A stretch of 64,000 bases of DNA from the NCBI RefSeq assembly GCF_020510445.1, contig NZ_JAHBAG010000001.1, forward strand, positions 1,402,501-1,466,500, written 5' to 3'. Made by a program: the position numbers and the translations under genes. Below, one piece after another: positions 8,984 through 16,751 of the stretch. Below the pieces are notes generated by a model. It was given only the letters and a program-made list of their open reading frames with translations, made no database searches and was not told the origin of the DNA. Source of the DNA: Hydrogenophaga taeniospiralis. GTDB taxonomy: Bacteria; Pseudomonadota; Gammaproteobacteria; Burkholderiales; Burkholderiaceae_C. Numbering within the stretch: the first letter of the stretch is position 1; each line of letters starts with the position of its first letter.

Positions 8984-9766
8984 TCATGCCGCGCTCCGCG
9001 CCACTGCCAGCGGCAGCCCGTCCACGAACACCTTGAGCTCGTCGGGCTCGAAGGCGGTCCACTGTTCGTTGCGGGTCAGCGGGGTGGTGACGATCACCGC
9101 GGCGCGGTCGCCGGGCTGGTTGAGCTCGGCGAAGTTCACCGTCCAGTCCTGGTCCATCAGCGTGGCCTGGGTGAACGGGTGCTGGCGCACCAGGTAGTGC
9201 AGCTTGGTGCTGCAGTGCGCCCACAGCGCGTCGCCGTTGGAGAGCAGGAAATTGACGCTGCCAAAGCGCCGCACCTGGGGCAGGAGCTCGTGCAGGGTCA
9301 GCGTGAGCTCTTCGATGCTGGGCAGGCCGGCGTGCGACTTGGCCAGTTCCTGCAGCAACCAGCAGAACGCGCGCTCGCTGTCGGTGGTGCCCACGGGCTG
9401 GAACTGGCCGTGCAGCTTCGGGTGGTAGTCCTTGAGGTCGCCGTTGTGGGCGAACACCCAGTGCCGGCCCCAGAGCTCGCGCGAGAACGGGTGGGCGTTT
9501 TCCAGCCGCACGTCGCCGATGGTGGCCTTGCGCACGTGGGCAATGATGTTGCGGCTCTTGAGCGGGTAGCTGCGCAGGAACTCGGCCATGCGCGATTCGG
9601 CGGCGCACTGGTGGTCCACGAACAGCCGCAGACCGCGGCCTTCAAAGAAGGCAATGCCCCAGCCGTCGGCGTGGTGGTCGGTGGCGCCCCCGCGCTGGCA
9701 AAAGCCGGTGAAGCTGAACGAGGCGTCGGTGGGGGTGGCGCAGTTGAGACCCAGCAGTTGGCACAT
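8984..9766 (-). CDS. Class II glutamine amidotransferase (YafJ-like)
   Basis: This 260-residue Ntn-type amidotransferase domain starts MCQLLGLNC, where C2 becomes the N-terminal nucleophile after Met removal. Supporting blocks are [27 protein letters not shown] and GTTDSERAF. Proteins of this YafJ type act on gamma-glutamyl compounds or have unknown targets. The start at 9766 is required by the catalytic Cys even though the frame is open far upstream. REP copy D lies 7 nt before the start codon, and no ordinary ribosome site is visible. Confidence 0.9.
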   Translation of the reverse strand: MCQLLGLNCATPTDASFSFTGFCQRGGATDHHADGWGIAFFEGRGLRLFVDHQCAAESRMAEFLRSYPLKSRNIIAHVRKATIGDVRLENAHPFSRELWGRHWVFAHNGDLKDYHPKLHGQFQPVGTTDSERAFCWLLQELAKSHAGLPSIEELTLTLHELLPQVRRFGSVNFLLSNGDALWAHCSTKLHYLVRQHPFTQATLMDQDWTVNFAELNQPGDRAAVIVTTPLTRNEQWTAFEPDELKVFVDGLPLAVARSAA

Positions 9767-9772
9767 GTGGAA

Positions 9773-9849
9773 TGACCCCCCTGCGCCGCTGCGCGGCTTC
9801 CCCCCTGGAAGGGGGGACCGCACTGGTGGCCCGGCAAAGCCGGTTCCAC
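9773..9849 (+). repeat. REP-like three-hairpin element, copy D
   Basis: It contains module 1 (GCGCCGCTGCGCGGC), module 2 (CCCCCCTGGAAGGGGGG) and module 3 (CCCGGCAAAGCCGG). Module 1 faces the start of the minus-strand amidotransferase gene, so the element forms its 5' leader. Confidence 0.8.
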
Positions 9850-9990
9850 GGTGCGTGCTGGACGAGGCTTCTTCGCTCCAGCGCTGCGCCTCGGTCGGAG
9901 GCTTGGTGGTGGTGAAGCTCGTATTGTGCGACGGACTGTTCGCCGTGGGGCGGAGCCGCTTCGGCCGGGTTGCGCGGGTCCACCGTGGGA

Positions 9991-11484
9991 TCAGTCTGCC
10001 TCGCGCTGCGCACGCAGCTTCCAGGCCGCCCCCAAGGCCAGCGCGCAGATGGCCGCGAGCATCAGAAAGGTCTCGCTGAACGCCGCCAGCCGCTCGGGGC
10101 TGGTGTTGGCGGTGTCCAGGCGGAAGCCGTGGGCGGCCACGCGCCATTCGAGCACGATGCCGCACAGGCTCACGCCGGCCGCGCCGCCGAGCATGCGCAG
10201 GAAGTTGATCACGCTCGAACCCTGCGGGATGTGGCTGCGCTCCAGGCCGCGCATGGCGCCGATGTTGAGCGAGGGCAGGATGAAGCCCAGGCCGATGCGC
10301 CCCAGGATGGCCCAGCTCACCAGCAGGGGGATGATCTGCGTGGGCTGGCGCAGGTCGATGGTCGCCATCAGCGCGAACGAGGCCGCCAGCAGCACCAGGC
10401 CCACGCTCACCAGCCGGTGCGTGGGCTGCCGGTCGGCCAGGCGGCCCACGATGGCGATCGTGACCGCCAGCACCAGCCCGGCCGGCAGCAGGATGCTGCC
10501 CACGTAGGACGGCGACAGGCCCAGACCCATCTGCATGTAGACCGGCAGCAGGTAGGTGGAGCCGAACAGCGCAATGCCATAGATGAAGGCCACGATGCTG
10601 CCCATGGCGAAACGCCGGTCGGCGAACATCGAGAGGTTCATCAGGGGGTCCGCACCCTCGCCGGGCCGGTGGTGGCGGGCCTTGAGCGTGCGCCGCTGCA
10701 GCCACACGAAGAGCAGCAGCAGCGCCAGCGCGCCGCCCAGCAGGGCCAGGCCCTGGGCCGGGGTGTCGCCCTGCAGCTGCACCAGGCCGTTGAGCAGGCA
10801 CAGCGTGCCCGCGGCGGCCAGCAGCAGGCCGCGCCAGTCCAGCCCCGCGCCTTGGGGGTTGGCTGCGACGCCGCCCGGCGAGGTGGTGGGCACGAATCGG
10901 CGCGCCAGCCAGAGCGAGGCCAGGCAGAACGGCACCACCATGAAGAAGATTGAGCGCCAGCCAAAGCCATCGACCAGCAGGCCGCCGATGCTGGGGCCGA
11001 TGGCCGGGGCCAGCACCACGCCCATGCCGAAGATGCCGCTGGCACGGCCCTGCTCGTGCGGCTCGAAGGCTCGCAGGATGATGATGGCCGGGATGGGCTG
11101 CACCACCCCAGCGGCCAGGCCCTCGGCCACGCGCGCGGCCAGCACGAGCGGGAAGTGGTTGGCGAAACCGCCGGCCACGCCACCGGCCATCAGCAGCCAC
11201 ATGCAGCCCGCGTAGGTGCGCCGGTAGCCATGGCGCGCAAGCAGCCAGGGCGTGGTCAGCATGGACACGGTCATGGCCGCCATGAAGCCCGAGGTGACCC
11301 ACTGCGCACGCTCCTGGCCCAGCGTGAAGTGCTGGCTCATGTCGGGGATCGCCACGTTGATGATGGTCGAGGACATGATGGCCGCCATCGTGCCCACCAT
11401 CACCGAGAGCAGCAGCAACCAGCGGTAGCGCGCGCCGTAGCGTTCGCGCAGTGCGGTGATGGAGTGGTCGGGGGGCGGTGTCAT
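9991..11484 (-). CDS. MFS drug transporter, DHA2 (EmrB/QacA) family
   Basis: This 497-residue, highly hydrophobic protein has roughly 14 membrane segments, the DHA2 proton-antiport class. The first helix region has MSSTIINVAIPDM and QWVTSGFMAAMTVSMLTTP, typical of EmrB-like pumps. The loop motif WLLARHGYRR corresponds to MFS motif A, and LAPAIGPSIGGLLVD to motif C, diagnostic of antiporters. There is no adjacent membrane-fusion (EmrA) gene. It is divergent from a two-component regulator with 149 nt between, so shared control is possible. The substrate is unknown. Confidence 0.9.
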   Translation of the reverse strand: MTPPPDHSITALRERYGARYRWLLLLSVMVGTMAAIMSSTIINVAIPDMSQHFTLGQERAQWVTSGFMAAMTVSMLTTPWLLARHGYRRTYAGCMWLLMAGGVAGGFANHFPLVLAARVAEGLAAGVVQPIPAIIILRAFEPHEQGRASGIFGMGVVLAPAIGPSIGGLLVDGFGWRSIFFMVVPFCLASLWLARRFVPTTSPGGVAANPQGAGLDWRGLLLAAAGTLCLLNGLVQLQGDTPAQGLALLGGALALLLLFVWLQRRTLKARHHRPGEGADPLMNLSMFADRRFAMGSIVAFIYGIALFGSTYLLPVYMQMGLGLSPSYVGSILLPAGLVLAVTIAIVGRLADRQPTHRLVSVGLVLLAASFALMATIDLRQPTQIIPLLVSWAILGRIGLGFILPSLNIGAMRGLERSHIPQGSSVINFLRMLGGAAGVSLCGIVLEWRVAAHGFRLDTANTSPERLAAFSETFLMLAAICALALGAAWKLRAQREAD

Positions 11485-11547
11485 GGCGGGGAGGGTGGGA
11501 AGGCTGCAACGATAACCGCCCGCGCAATTCCCGGCGCCGGGTGCGGC

Positions 11548-11570
11548 CTCAGTTTCGCCTAAGTTTGGCT
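11548..11570. promoter_or_regulatory. Candidate response-regulator box and promoter of the regulator gene
   Basis: CTCAGT-N5-CTAAGT (11548-11564) repeats with an 11-bp period, the spacing typical of OmpR/PmrA-type tandem sites. It overlaps the -35 position of a possible -10 hexamer, CAGAAT, at 11584-11589. A related TAAG-N7-TAAGT site occurs at the htrA gene (14457-14474). Confidence 0.4.
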
Positions 11571-11633
11571 TGGGGAGCGCTGGCAGAATGACCGTGTGGG
11601 CCGTTCGGCCCCGGACTTCCGAAGGAATCCACC

Positions 11634-12293
11634 ATGCGGCTGCTGCTGGTTGAAGACGACACGATGATCGGTGAGACCGTGCTCGATCTGCTGCGCGCCG
11701 AACACTACGCGGTGGACTGGGTGAAAGACGGCGAGCTGGCCGACACGGCGCTGCGCACGCAGGACTACGACCTGCTGCTGCTCGACCTGGGCCTGCCCCG
11801 GCGCGATGGCCTGTCGGTGCTGCGGGCGCTGCGCGCGCGCAAGAACCGCCTGCCGGTGCTCATCGCCACCGCGCGCGACTCGGTGCAGCAGCGCATCGAA
11901 GGCCTGGACGCCGGGGCCGACGACTACGTGCTCAAGCCCTACGACATGGACGAACTGCTCGCGCGCATCCGCGCCCTGCTGCGCCGCGCCGCCGGGCGCG
12001 CCGAGCCGGTGTACGAGCACCAGGGCGTGAGCATCGACCCGGCCACACGCGAGGTCACGGTGAACGGCCAGCCGGTGGTGCTGTCGGCGCGCGAATGGGC
12101 GGTGCTCGAACCCCTGCTGGCGCGGCCCGGCCTGGTGCTCTCGCGGGCGCAGCTGGAGGAAAAGCTCTACGGCTGGAAAGACGAGGTCAGCTCCAACGCG
12201 GTGGAGGTCTACATCCACGGCCTGCGCAAGAAGCTCGGGGCCGAACTGATCCAGAACGTGCGCGGCGTGGGCTACATGGTGAAGAAGGTATGA
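11634..12293 (+). CDS. OmpR-family response regulator (QseB/PmrA-like)
   Basis: This 219-residue protein has an N-terminal receiver domain (acidic pocket D8/D9, phospho-acceptor D51, T79, K101) and a C-terminal winged-helix DNA-binding domain with VLSAREWAVLEPLLARPG and NAVEVYIHGLRKKLG. That pattern is closest to QseB/PmrA-type regulators. The partner kinase follows 132 nt later, unusually separated by REP copy E. A tandem TAAG motif in its own promoter suggests autoregulation. Confidence 0.93.
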   Translation: MRLLLVEDDTMIGETVLDLLRAEHYAVDWVKDGELADTALRTQDYDLLLLDLGLPRRDGLSVLRALRARKNRLPVLIATARDSVQQRIEGLDAGADDYVLKPYDMDELLARIRALLRRAAGRAEPVYEHQGVSIDPATREVTVNGQPVVLSAREWAVLEPLLARPGLVLSRAQLEEKLYGWKDEVSSNAVEVYIHGLRKKLGAELIQNVRGVGYMVKKV

Positions 12294-12368
12294 GCCCCCC
12301 CTGCGCCGCTTCGCGTCTTCCCCCCGGTGGGGGGACGGTGCCTGTGGCCCGGCGAAGCCGGTTCCACG
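12294..12368 (+). repeat. REP-like three-hairpin element, copy E
   Basis: It starts directly after the response-regulator stop and contains module 1 (GCGCCGCTTCGCGTC), module 2 (CCCCCCGGTGGGGGG) and module 3 (CCCGGCGAAGCCGG). It separates the regulator and kinase genes of one operon and could tune kinase translation or transcript decay. Confidence 0.8.
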
Positions 12369-12425
12369 GCACCTCTGGGCGAATGCACCGCGCGCCGTCT
12401 GCACCTGGGCCGGAGTGCTGACGTG

Positions 12426-13760
12426 ATGCGCTACCCGACTTCCTTGCGCGCCCGGCTGCTCGTCTTCGTGCTGCTGGCCATCCTGGCCACGGCGCTGTTG
12501 CAGGCGGGGCTGGCCTGGCGGGCCGCGCGGGCCGAGGCCGACGAGATTTTTGACTACCACATGCAGCAGACCGCGCTGTCGCTGCGCGCCGGCCTGCCGC
12601 AGGGCCTCGTCACCGGCGTGATCCCCGTGCCCGCCGAGGGGCAGGACTTCGACTTCGTGCTGCAGATCTGGACGCTCGATGGCGAGCTGGTGTTTGAGTC
12701 GGCCGCGCGCGCCGAGCTGCCGCAGCGCGCGGTGTTGGGCTTCACCGATGTGCTGGCGCACGGCACGCGTTACCGCGTGTTTTCGGTGCAGGCGCGCAGC
12801 TTCGTGATCCAGGTGGCGCAGGACCTGGCGGTGCGCCAACGCATGGCCGGTTCGCTCGCGCTGCGCACGGCGGTACCGATCCTGCTGCTGGCGCCGCTGC
12901 TCATGCTGCTGGTGGGCTGGGTGGTCAGCACCTCGCTGGCGCCAGTGGCGCGCGCGCGGCGCCAGGTGGCGCAGCGCCAGGCCGACGACCTGACCGAGCT
13001 CACCGAGACCGACCTGCCCGACGAGGTGCGCCCGTTGGTGCACGAGTTCAACGGCCTGCTGCGCCGCGTGGCGCAGGCTTTCGACGCGCAGCAGCGCTTC
13101 GTGGCCGACGCCGCGCACGAACTGCGCTCGCCGCTGGCCGCGCTCAAGCTGCAGGTGCAGGGCCTGCAAAGGGCGTCCGACGACATCACCCGCGAGCGCG
13201 CGCTGGAGCGCCTGGGCTCGGGCATCGACCGCGCCACGCGGCTGATCGAGCAGTTGCTGGTGCTGGCGCGCCAGCAGGCCAGTGCGGCCTCGGGCGTGCG
13301 GCCCGAGCCGGTGGCGCTGGACGAGCTGGTGCGCCTGGCCGTGGCCGAGATGGCACCCGCGGCTCAGGTGCGCAGCATCGACCTCGGCCTGGTCCAGGCC
13401 GAGGTCGCGCGGGTGAGCGGCCACGCCGAGGCGCTGCGCATCCTGGTGCGCAACCTGCTGGAGAACGCGGTCAAGTACACCCCGGCGGGCGGGCGGGTCG
13501 ATGTGGCGCTGCGGGCCGGTGCCGGCGCGCTGGAGCTCAGCGTGGAAGACAGCGGACCGGGCATTCCCGAGACCGAACGCGAGCGTGTGCTGGACCGCTT
13601 CTACCGCGTGCCGGACGCGGCCTCCGCGGGCAGTGGCCTCGGTCTGGCCATCGTCAAGGCGGTGGCCGATCTGCACGGCGCCACGCTGCAGCTGGACACC
13701 TCGCCAGCGCTGGGTGGCCTGCGTGTGCGGGTGGTCTTCCACCCGGGCGCCATGGGGTGA
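12426..13760 (+). CDS. Two-component sensor histidine kinase (QseC/PmrB-like)
   Basis: This 444-residue inner-membrane kinase has a TM helix at about 10-30, a periplasmic segment to about 150, a second TM near 153-180 and a HAMP-like linker. The HisKA phospho-acceptor is H231 (DAAHELRSPL). ATPase motifs are N347 (LLENAVKYTP), D375 (DSGPGIP) and G402-x-G-x-G406. The ATG at 12426 is preferred; a GTG lies one codon earlier. It is the partner of the upstream response regulator. The periplasmic domain is short and its signal is unknown. Confidence 0.92.
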   Translation: MRYPTSLRARLLVFVLLAILATALLQAGLAWRAARAEADEIFDYHMQQTALSLRAGLPQGLVTGVIPVPAEGQDFDFVLQIWTLDGELVFESAARAELPQRAVLGFTDVLAHGTRYRVFSVQARSFVIQVAQDLAVRQRMAGSLALRTAVPILLLAPLLMLLVGWVVSTSLAPVARARRQVAQRQADDLTELTETDLPDEVRPLVHEFNGLLRRVAQAFDAQQRFVADAAHELRSPLAALKLQVQGLQRASDDITRERALERLGSGIDRATRLIEQLLVLARQQASAASGVRPEPVALDELVRLAVAEMAPAAQVRSIDLGLVQAEVARVSGHAEALRILVRNLLENAVKYTPAGGRVDVALRAGAGALELSVEDSGPGIPETERERVLDRFYRVPDAASAGSGLGLAIVKAVADLHGATLQLDTSPALGGLRVRVVFHPGAMG

Positions 13761-13837
13761 GTGGGGCTTGGGGTCAGGCTTTTTAAGGTCTTGCCTTTTG
13801 CTTTTTTGGGGTGAAGGGCTGGTCGTGCTGCGGTTCG

Positions 13838-14390
13838 CGTTCGTGGCACCTCGCGTGCCAAGGCGTGCGCGGGCAGGCCGCAGCGCTTGGGCGAGGCGGT
13901 CGGCGCTGAGCGCCGACTCCCCTGCGATGCTCGCGGCCGTGGCCCGTCGCACAACTCGCTGCGTTCGCTGGCGCTCTCTCCGCTCAGACAAGTGCGACGA
14001 GTCAGACAACGAAGCGCGCTGCGCGCGCGGCCACGGCCACTGCGCTTCTCGGCGCCTCACACGGCGCGCTGCGGCCTGCCCGCGCACGCCTTGGCGACAA
14101 AGGAGTGGGTTCACCACCCGTGGAGAGCCACTTCACTTCTTGCTGCGGCAGGCGCTGTCCGGTGGGGGCGATTTCTGGGGCGGCTGTGACCGCCAGCCTG
14201 GGGCCGGGCGCGCAAGTGCGCGCTTCGTTTCTGACTCGCGGCCATTGTTTGAGCGGAGAGAGCGTAAGCGAACGCAGCGAGTTTGGCTGCGCCGGCTCCA
14301 GGCTGGTGGGCGCAGCGGAGTCGGCGCAAAGCGCCGACCGTCCCAGTATGAGCCCCCGCCGGGCAGCGCCTGCCGCAGCACGCGAGGTGC
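13838..14390. repeat. Composite palindromic intergenic element, copy 1 (long form)
   Basis: The region 13761-14527 has no gene. Most of it is a structured repeat sharing its outline with 38618-38918. Hairpin 1 has a perfect 30-bp stem (13857-13886 with 14066-14095). Hairpin 2 has a 24/26 stem (14141-14166 with 14355-14380). The hairpin 1 loop carries GTCGGCGC-TGA-GCGCCGAC and the hairpin 2 loop carries the AAA version. Two extra nested hairpins, absent from copy 2, sit inside: 13935-14038 (10-bp stem, GGCCGTGGCC) and 14193-14306 (13/14 stem), and they are approximate inverted copies of each other. The ends share GCACCTCGCGTGC in inverted orientation. No transposase is encoded; ORFs across it are artefacts of composition. 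Confidence 0.85.
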
Positions 14391-14456
14391 TGCACCTCCA
14401 TTGCGGTACCCGCGTGCCCCAAACGGAAGAGGGGCAAGACCCTGCCAGCAGTGGTT

Positions 14457-14474
14457 CTTAAGCCCGGTCTAAGT
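14457..14474. promoter_or_regulatory. Candidate PmrA/QseB-type box upstream of htrA
   Basis: CTTAAG-N6-CTAAGT resembles the PmrA/QseB tandem consensus and shares TNAG-N7-TAAGT spacing with the regulator promoter at 11548-11564. It lies 54 nt before the htrA start. This is inference from pattern only. Confidence 0.45.
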
Positions 14475-14527
14475 GTCTGCTTCGACAGTGACGCCATGTC
14501 CAACCCATGGCTTCACAAGGAGCACAC

Positions 14528-16033
14528 ATGAACACCCGAAACCTCACACCCGCCCGCCTCGTGCTGGCCCTGCTCACCGCTGGTGTGCTGGGCGGCGCCG
14601 GGGCCACCTATGTGGTCGGCGGCCTCGCGCGGGCCGAGGCGCCTGTCAGCGCGCCGGTGGCCAGCAGCAGCGCCGCCCAGCCGGTCAGTCTGCAGGGCGC
14701 GCCCGATTTTTCAAAGATCACCGAGCGCTACGGACCGGCCGTGGTCAACATCAGCGTCAGCGGTGTGCGCCACGCGTCCGCCGAGGGCGAAGAGGCTGCC
14801 GCGGCGCGCGGCTTGCCGCCCGGCATCGACCCCAACGATCCGTTCTTTGAATTCTTCCGCCGCTTCCAGGGCCCAGGCGGTGGCATGCCCGACCAGCGCG
14901 ACACCCCGGTGCACGGTCAGGGCTCGGGCTTCATCATCAGCGCCGACGGCCTGATCCTCACCAACGCCCACGTGGTGCGCGACGCCAGCGAGGTGATTGT
15001 CAAGCTCACCGACCGGCGTGAGTTCAAGGCCAAGGTGCTGGGCTCGGACCCGAAGACCGACGTGGCCGTGTTGAGGATCGACGCCAAGGACCTGCCCACC
15101 GTGCCGATGGGCAGCACGCGCGACCTCAAGGTGGGCGAGTGGGTGCTGGCCATCGGCTCGCCCTTTGGCTTCGAGAACAGCGTGACCGCGGGCGTGGTCA
15201 GCGCCAAGGGCCGCTCGCTGCCCGATGACAGCTTCGTGCCCTTCATCCAGACCGACGTGGCGGTGAACCCGGGCAACTCGGGCGGGCCGCTGTTCAACAG
15301 CCGCGGTGAGGTGGTGGGCATCAACTCGCAAATCTACAGCCAGTCCGGCGGTTACCAGGGCCTGTCGTTCGCCATTCCCATCGAGCTGGTCACGCAGGTC
15401 AAGGACCAGATCGTGGCCACCGGCAAGGCCAGCCACGCGCGCCTGGGCGTGACGGTGCAGGAGGTGAACCAGGCCCTGGCCGACTCCTTCAAGCTCGACC
15501 GGCCCGAAGGCGCGCTGGTCGCCAGCGTGGAGCCCGGTGGCCCGGCCGACAAGGCCGGTCTGAAGCCGGGCGACGTGATCCGCCAGGCGAACGGCCAGCG
15601 CATCGTGGCCTCGGGGGATCTGCCGGCGCTGATCGGCCAGTCCATCCCGGGCAGCCAGATGGCGCTGGAGGTCTGGCGCCAGGGCCAGCGCGAGACGCTC
15701 ACCGCGAAGCTGGGCGACGCCAGCGACAAAAAGGCCCAGGTGGCGCAGGCCGGCGACGGCGTGGGCCAGGGCAGGCTCGGCCTGGCCCTGCGCCCGCTGC
15801 AGCCGCAGGAAAAACGCCAGTCCGGCGTGAGCGCGGGCCTGGTGGTGGAGGGCGTGGGCGGCCCCGCCGAACGTGCGGGGGTGATGCCGGGCGACCTGCT
15901 GATGGCCGTGAACGGCACGCCGGTGCAGAGCGTCGAGCAGGTGCGCGCGGTGGTGGCGAAGTCGCCGAAATCGGTGGCGCTGCTGATCCGGCGCGAGGGC
16001 GACACGATCTTCGTGCCGGTGCGGCTCGGCTGA
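14528..16033 (+). CDS. Do/HtrA family periplasmic serine protease
   Basis: This 501-residue DegP/DegQ/MucD-type protease degrades misfolded envelope proteins. It has an N-terminal signal segment (about residues 8-35) followed by a trypsin-like domain with catalytic triad H148 (TNAHVV), D178 (KTDVAVL) and S251 (GNSGGP). Two PDZ domains lie at about 300-385 and 410-500, the second with VMPGDLLMAVNGTPV. The ATG at 14528 is preceded by AAGGAG. It follows the two-component system and the long repeat, and a regulator-like box upstream suggests it may be a target of that system. Confidence 0.95.
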   Translation: MNTRNLTPARLVLALLTAGVLGGAGATYVVGGLARAEAPVSAPVASSSAAQPVSLQGAPDFSKITERYGPAVVNISVSGVRHASAEGEEAAAARGLPPGIDPNDPFFEFFRRFQGPGGGMPDQRDTPVHGQGSGFIISADGLILTNAHVVRDASEVIVKLTDRREFKAKVLGSDPKTDVAVLRIDAKDLPTVPMGSTRDLKVGEWVLAIGSPFGFENSVTAGVVSAKGRSLPDDSFVPFIQTDVAVNPGNSGGPLFNSRGEVVGINSQIYSQSGGYQGLSFAIPIELVTQVKDQIVATGKASHARLGVTVQEVNQALADSFKLDRPEGALVASVEPGGPADKAGLKPGDVIRQANGQRIVASGDLPALIGQSIPGSQMALEVWRQGQRETLTAKLGDASDKKAQVAQAGDGVGQGRLGLALRPLQPQEKRQSGVSAGLVVEGVGGPAERAGVMPGDLLMAVNGTPVQSVEQVRAVVAKSPKSVALLIRREGDTIFVPVRLG

Positions 16034-16365
16034 TGGCGGGCACTGGAAGTACAGGGGCGGGCCCGGTGCCTCGTGGCACCGGCCTGTCGGCCCACATCCT
16101 GCCGACCTCGGCCACCATGATCGGGGTCTGCCTGACCGCGCTCTACATCAGCCTGCTCAGCCCCTTCAGCGCCGGGCGGATGGTGGTGGACAAGCTGCTC
16201 GCGGTGGACGCGCTGGTGTTCCTCGTCAGCGCGGTGTTGTCGTTCCTGTCCATGCGCGTGCACGGGCGGGCGGCGCGCTTCGAGTCGCTGGCCGAAAACG
16301 TGTTCATCGGTGCGCTGGGCCTGCTCGCCCTGGGAGCGCTGGTGCTGGCGTTTGCCGTGAGCTGA
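16033..16365 (+). CDS. Small membrane protein of unknown function
   Basis: This 110-residue protein starts at an ATG overlapping the htrA stop (TGATGG), so it is probably translationally coupled. After a 25-residue Gly/Pro-rich lead it has three hydrophobic segments (about 28-45, 55-74 and 89-109) with a basic loop, MRVHGRAARFE, between the second and third. I do not recognise the family. The coupling suggests an envelope role linked to the protease, which is inference. Confidence 0.7.
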   Translation: MAGTGSTGAGPVPRGTGLSAHILPTSATMIGVCLTALYISLLSPFSAGRMVVDKLLAVDALVFLVSAVLSFLSMRVHGRAARFESLAENVFIGALGLLALGALVLAFAVS

Positions 16366-16372
16366 AGGCGGA

Positions 16373-16630
16373 TCACGGCGCCGGGTCTGGCGGCGTGGCC
16401 GGGCCGGTGGGGCGCTGGTCGAACGCCGCGAGGCAGGCGCCGCAGATGCAGGCCTTGCCCCGCGCCTCGGTGGGCAGGCGGTCCAGCAGCTCGGCGCTGA
16501 AGCGCTGCGAGGTGCACCAGCACGGCGCCTGCGGCAGGCCGGTTTCCCGCTCGACCTCCATCGCGCAGCGGTTGTCCTCGCCGCACAGCGGGCAGCGGGT
16601 GGGGTCGGGGAATCGGGCGTCGGTGGGCAT
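16373..16630 (-). CDS. Cysteine-rich CWC family protein
   Basis: This 85-residue protein has the CWC pattern: CPLCGEDNRCAMEVE near the N-terminus, then CWC at about 37-39 and CICGAC near 61-66. The four-plus cysteine pairs suggest a zinc ribbon. The family is widespread in proteobacteria and uncharacterised. The start at 16630 is chosen because the next upstream region is compositionally different. It converges with the membrane-protein gene, with 7 nt between. Confidence 0.85.
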   Translation of the reverse strand: MPTDARFPDPTRCPLCGEDNRCAMEVERETGLPQAPCWCTSQRFSAELLDRLPTEARGKACICGACLAAFDQRPTGPATPPDPAP

Positions 16631-16751
16631 GGGTGCGGGAAGGGAATGGGCCAGTTTAGCGAGGCTGTGCACTGGGCGGTATGGTATTTTCGAGCTCCCC
16701 GAAACCCGCCCGCCACCGCTGCCCGCCGGGCGCCTGCCGCCTCCCCCTGGA

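Noticed and set aside
8984..11527. One 847-codon frame joining the amidotransferase and transporter regions
   Set aside because: The amidotransferase requires Cys2 directly after Met at 9766; the upstream part is antisense or out-of-frame repeat and transporter shadow.
11559..14117. Minus-strand ORF of 852 codons opposite the two-component genes
   Set aside because: Antisense shadow; the plus-strand genes have complete catalytic motifs.
13501..14472. Plus-strand ORF of 323 codons across the composite repeat
   Set aside because: The frame overlaps the kinase 3' end and runs through palindromic repeat sequence; open only because of base composition.
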